Source: an uncultured Alistipes sp. (lineage in GTDB: Bacteria > Bacteroidota > Bacteroidia > Bacteroidales > Rikenellaceae). From it: DNA of 8,906 bases. Positions within the stretch are counted from its first letter, which is position 1, and the number at the start of each line of letters is the position of its first letter. Of this stretch, positions 6,684-8,906 are shown piece by piece. A program made the position numbers and the translations under genes. The stretch lies in the NCBI GenBank assembly GCA_958449275.1, contig CAUDHE010000091.1:1-8906 (forward strand). Direction: 5' to 3'. A model generated the notes under the pieces. That model worked only from the letters and a program-made list of their open reading frames with translations. It did not search any database and had not been told where the DNA came from.

Positions 6684-8864
6684 ATGATTCGTAAAATAAG
6701 ATTTTGCACGCTTCTGTTCATCGCCGTCGTATCTGCGGCCGCGGGGCGTGCGCAGCAGGTGGAACGACCCGCCGTCGAGGGCGCCTCGTCGTTCGCCGTA
6801 ATTACCGACAGCCTTACCTACGTCAACTGTCGGCAACAGATCGCACTCTACAAGCAGACCGTCGAGAGCGAGGGCTTGCCCGTATTCGTGGCCTATGCCC
6901 AATGGAAGTCGCCCGACGAGGTGCGCGCGCTGCTCAAGCGCCTTCACGACGACGAGGCTTTGGAGGGCTGCGTGCTGATAGGCGACGTGCCCATAGCGAT
7001 GATAACCCGCGCCCAGCACCTCACCTCGGCATTCAAGATGGACGAGCGCAAATTTCCCCTCAGCGAGTGTTCGGTGCCGTCGGATCGTTTCTACGACGAT
7101 TTCGATCTGAAATTCACCCCGCGCGACGAGCCGAGCGAAGGACTCATGCACTTCTATGCCTTGGCTCCCGATTCGCCGCAGTACATTTCGTGCGACATCT
7201 ACTCGGCGCGCATCAAACCTCAGGCGAGCAACGGCGATCCCTATGCGCAGATCGCCCGCTATCTGGAAAAGGCCGTGCGCGAACACCGCTCGGGCAACGA
7301 GTTCGACCGTTTCGTATCGTACACGGGCCACGGCTCGTACTCCAACTCGCTCACCGCATGGCGCAGCGAGCAGCAGATCACCGGCGAACAGTTCGGCGAC
7401 CGCTTCTCGCGGGGCAACACGGCCAAATATCTGCGTTACTCTATGGATCCCTACATGAAATACTCGCTTATCCGCGAGTTGCGCCGCAAGGATCTCGACT
7501 TCTTGGTATTCCACGAGCACGGCGACTATTTCCGCCAATACGTGTCGGGAGATCCCGTGACCGAGGATACCGACGCTCATATCGAACAGATGGAGATGCG
7601 CCTGCGCTCGCTCTATCGCCGCAATCCCGAATATGCCCGCAAGCAGGCCGACAAATGGGGACTCGATTCGACATGGTACGCCGATGCCGAGACTCCTGCC
7701 GCGATGGAGAAGGATTCGCTGCTCGACCTGCGCCTGGGAATAATCAACGAGGAGATAAACGACATACGTCCCAATGCCCGTATGGTGGTGTTCGACGCAT
7801 GCTTCAACGGCGATTTCCGCAACGGCGACTACATCGCCGGCAAATACATCTTCTCCGAGGGCGATTGTTGCGTGGCTTGGGCCAATAGCGTGAATGTGCT
7901 TCAGGACAAATCGGCGTTCGACCTGCTCGGTCTGCTGGCTCACGGCATACGCATAGGTGTGTGGGCCAAGCATATCAACATCCTCGAGTCGCACATCACG
8001 GGTGATCCGACGCTCTCGTTCCGCAGCCCCGACGCCGAACGGCTCGACATTAACCGCAACGTGCTGCGCAAAGAGCCCGAATACTGGCTCGCACAGCTCG
8101 GCAGCGATATCCCCGACATGCGGTCGCTGGCTTTGATCCGCCTCTACGAGGAGAACTATCCCCGGGTAGCGGAGGTGTTGCTCGATCAATTCCTCACCTC
8201 GCCCTACGCCGTGGTGCGCCACACCGCGTTCCGTCTTGCGGAAAGCCTCAACGGTCCCGAGTTCAAGAAGATACTCATGGCCTCGGTCGGCGACGAATTC
8301 GAGTTCCTGCGCCGCATAGGCGTCACGCGCATGGGACGCGTGGGCTACGACGATTTCATCCCGCTGCTCATTGACACTTACGTCGACGACCATAATTCGG
8401 CACGCGTGGTGTTCCAGACCGTGCAGTCGCTCAAGGGCTTCGATCGCGACAAGGTGAAGGCGGCCATAGAGACGCGATTCGCCGACGCCGACTTCTGCAA
8501 TGCCGAGAAATATAAGACGGATTTGCTCGGAGCATTGGACACCGAAACGGTGAAGGGCATGCCCAAGGATCTGGCCGACATAGCCGACCGCGACAACGGC
8601 AAGTGGCGCAAGTTCTACACTTCTTATCTCAAGAACCGTCCGCTCAGCCAGTTCGCCGACGAGTTCGCCCGAATACTCTGCGACGAGACCGAAGACGAAC
8701 AGCTTCGCGTGGCTATGGCCGAAGCGCTGGCTTGGTTCAACCTCTCGGCTAACCGCGGCGTGATAATCGAGGCTTGCGAGCGGCTCTTGGAAAAGGGCGG
8801 CATGTCGGAGGAACTTACGCGCGAGGTCACCCGCGCCCGTACCCGTTTAACTTCCGAAAAATAG
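6684..8864 (+). CDS. Gingipain-like (C25-type) cysteine peptidase with HEAT-like C-terminus
   Basis: This is a 726-residue exported protein. The signal peptide covers about residues 1-23 (ending AAAGRA). The N-terminal half shows clan CD features: a strand and turn CVLIGDVPI (96-104), PSDRFYDD (132-139), an HG motif in YTGHGSYS (213-220, His216), a second HG in FHEHGD (276-281, His279), and FDACFNGDF (370-378) with Cys373 as likely nucleophile. DACFNGDF and the later GDPTLSF (441-446) closely resemble family C25 gingipains. The spacing from His216 to Cys373 is much longer than in gingipains, so either His279 is the catalytic base or a large insertion is present. Residues about 475-720 are alpha-helical in paired repeats, HEAT-like. 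I see no T9SS-type C-terminal sorting domain, so it is probably periplasmic. It follows the hairpin-bearing gap and is in the same orientation as the operon. Its substrate is unknown; candidates are an imported peptide or a neighbouring envelope protein. Confidence 0.75.
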   Translation: MIRKIRFCTLLFIAVVSAAAGRAQQVERPAVEGASSFAVITDSLTYVNCRQQIALYKQTVESEGLPVFVAYAQWKSPDEVRALLKRLHDDEALEGCVLIGDVPIAMITRAQHLTSAFKMDERKFPLSECSVPSDRFYDDFDLKFTPRDEPSEGLMHFYALAPDSPQYISCDIYSARIKPQASNGDPYAQIARYLEKAVREHRSGNEFDRFVSYTGHGSYSNSLTAWRSEQQITGEQFGDRFSRGNTAKYLRYSMDPYMKYSLIRELRRKDLDFLVFHEHGDYFRQYVSGDPVTEDTDAHIEQMEMRLRSLYRRNPEYARKQADKWGLDSTWYADAETPAAMEKDSLLDLRLGIINEEINDIRPNARMVVFDACFNGDFRNGDYIAGKYIFSEGDCCVAWANSVNVLQDKSAFDLLGLLAHGIRIGVWAKHINILESHITGDPTLSFRSPDAERLDINRNVLRKEPEYWLAQLGSDIPDMRSLALIRLYEENYPRVAEVLLDQFLTSPYAVVRHTAFRLAESLNGPEFKKILMASVGDEFEFLRRIGVTRMGRVGYDDFIPLLIDTYVDDHNSARVVFQTVQSLKGFDRDKVKAAIETRFADADFCNAEKYKTDLLGALDTETVKGMPKDLADIADRDNGKWRKFYTSYLKNRPLSQFADEFARILCDETEDEQLRVAMAEALAWFNLSANRGVIIEACERLLEKGGMSEELTREVTRARTRLTSEK

Positions 8865-8877
8865 AGCATTAAAACTG

Positions 8878-8906
8878 ATGACAATGAAAAACCTCATATT
8901 TACCAT
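8878..8906 (+). CDS. Start of next exported protein (partial)
   Basis: An ATG at 8878 or, more likely, the in-frame ATG at 8884 opens a frame beginning MKNLIFT, the Lys/Asn-then-hydrophobic opening typical of signal peptides. It starts 13-19 nt after the peptidase stop codon, so it should be a fifth gene of the same transcript. The window ends after 7-9 complete codons, so nothing can be said about its function. Confidence 0.5.

Noticed and set aside
6480..8393. Long reverse-strand frame of 637 codons, and similar ones at 775-2031, 2098-3696 and 5027-6721
   Set aside because: They mirror the forward genes, and their composition (His, Arg, Val and Glu rich, with no domains or signal peptides) is that of codon-bias shadows in GC-rich genes.
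1..8906. CRISPR array, tRNA, rRNA or insertion sequence
   Set aside because: I found no regularly spaced direct repeats, no tRNA-like or rRNA-like segment and no transposase-like frame.

Overview
The window looks like a chromosomal segment of a gut-type Bacteroidales bacterium. An Alistipes-like (Rikenellaceae) or related high-GC member is my inference. The grounds are a TonB-dependent receptor with an N-terminal carboxypeptidase-regulatory-like domain, a lipoprotein of the DUF4876 type, start codons preceded by A-rich leaders instead of Shine-Dalgarno sequences, and a promoter matching the Bacteroidetes consensus (TTG, 20 bp, TAnnTTTG) before the first gene.

Layout. Bases 1-360 hold no convincing gene. 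They contain a set of nested inverted repeats that can fold into one closing stem, two side hairpins and a long central arm: a structured RNA or a dispersed palindromic element. Bases 361-741 are mostly AT-rich and non-coding, with a 12-bp palindrome, an A-tract/stem/T-tract structure that could be a weak terminator, and an 11-codon mini-ORF with an unusually good Shine-Dalgarno sequence. The promoter lies at 742-772. It is followed by four same-strand genes: a TonB-dependent receptor (817-3657) interrupted by one in-frame TGA at 1936-1938, a DUF4876-type lipoprotein (3674-4966), a DUF6850-type outer-membrane beta-barrel protein (5000-6580), and a gingipain-like (peptidase family C25, clan CD) cysteine peptidase with a helical, HEAT-like C-terminal half (6684-8864). 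The first codons of a fifth gene, with the start of a signal peptide, begin at 8878 or 8884 and run off the end.

How the genes may work together. The receptor, lipoprotein and barrel form a recurring Bacteroidetes envelope trio whose substrate I cannot read from sequence. Every complete product has an export signal, so all act in the envelope. The linked peptidase suggests that the imported ligand is peptide- or protein-derived, or that the peptidase processes a partner. This is inference. The receptor as written cannot make a full barrel unless the TGA is a sequencing error or is read through, while the downstream genes look intact. A long hairpin (6593-6649) separates the barrel gene from the peptidase gene and may set a different expression level for the peptidase.
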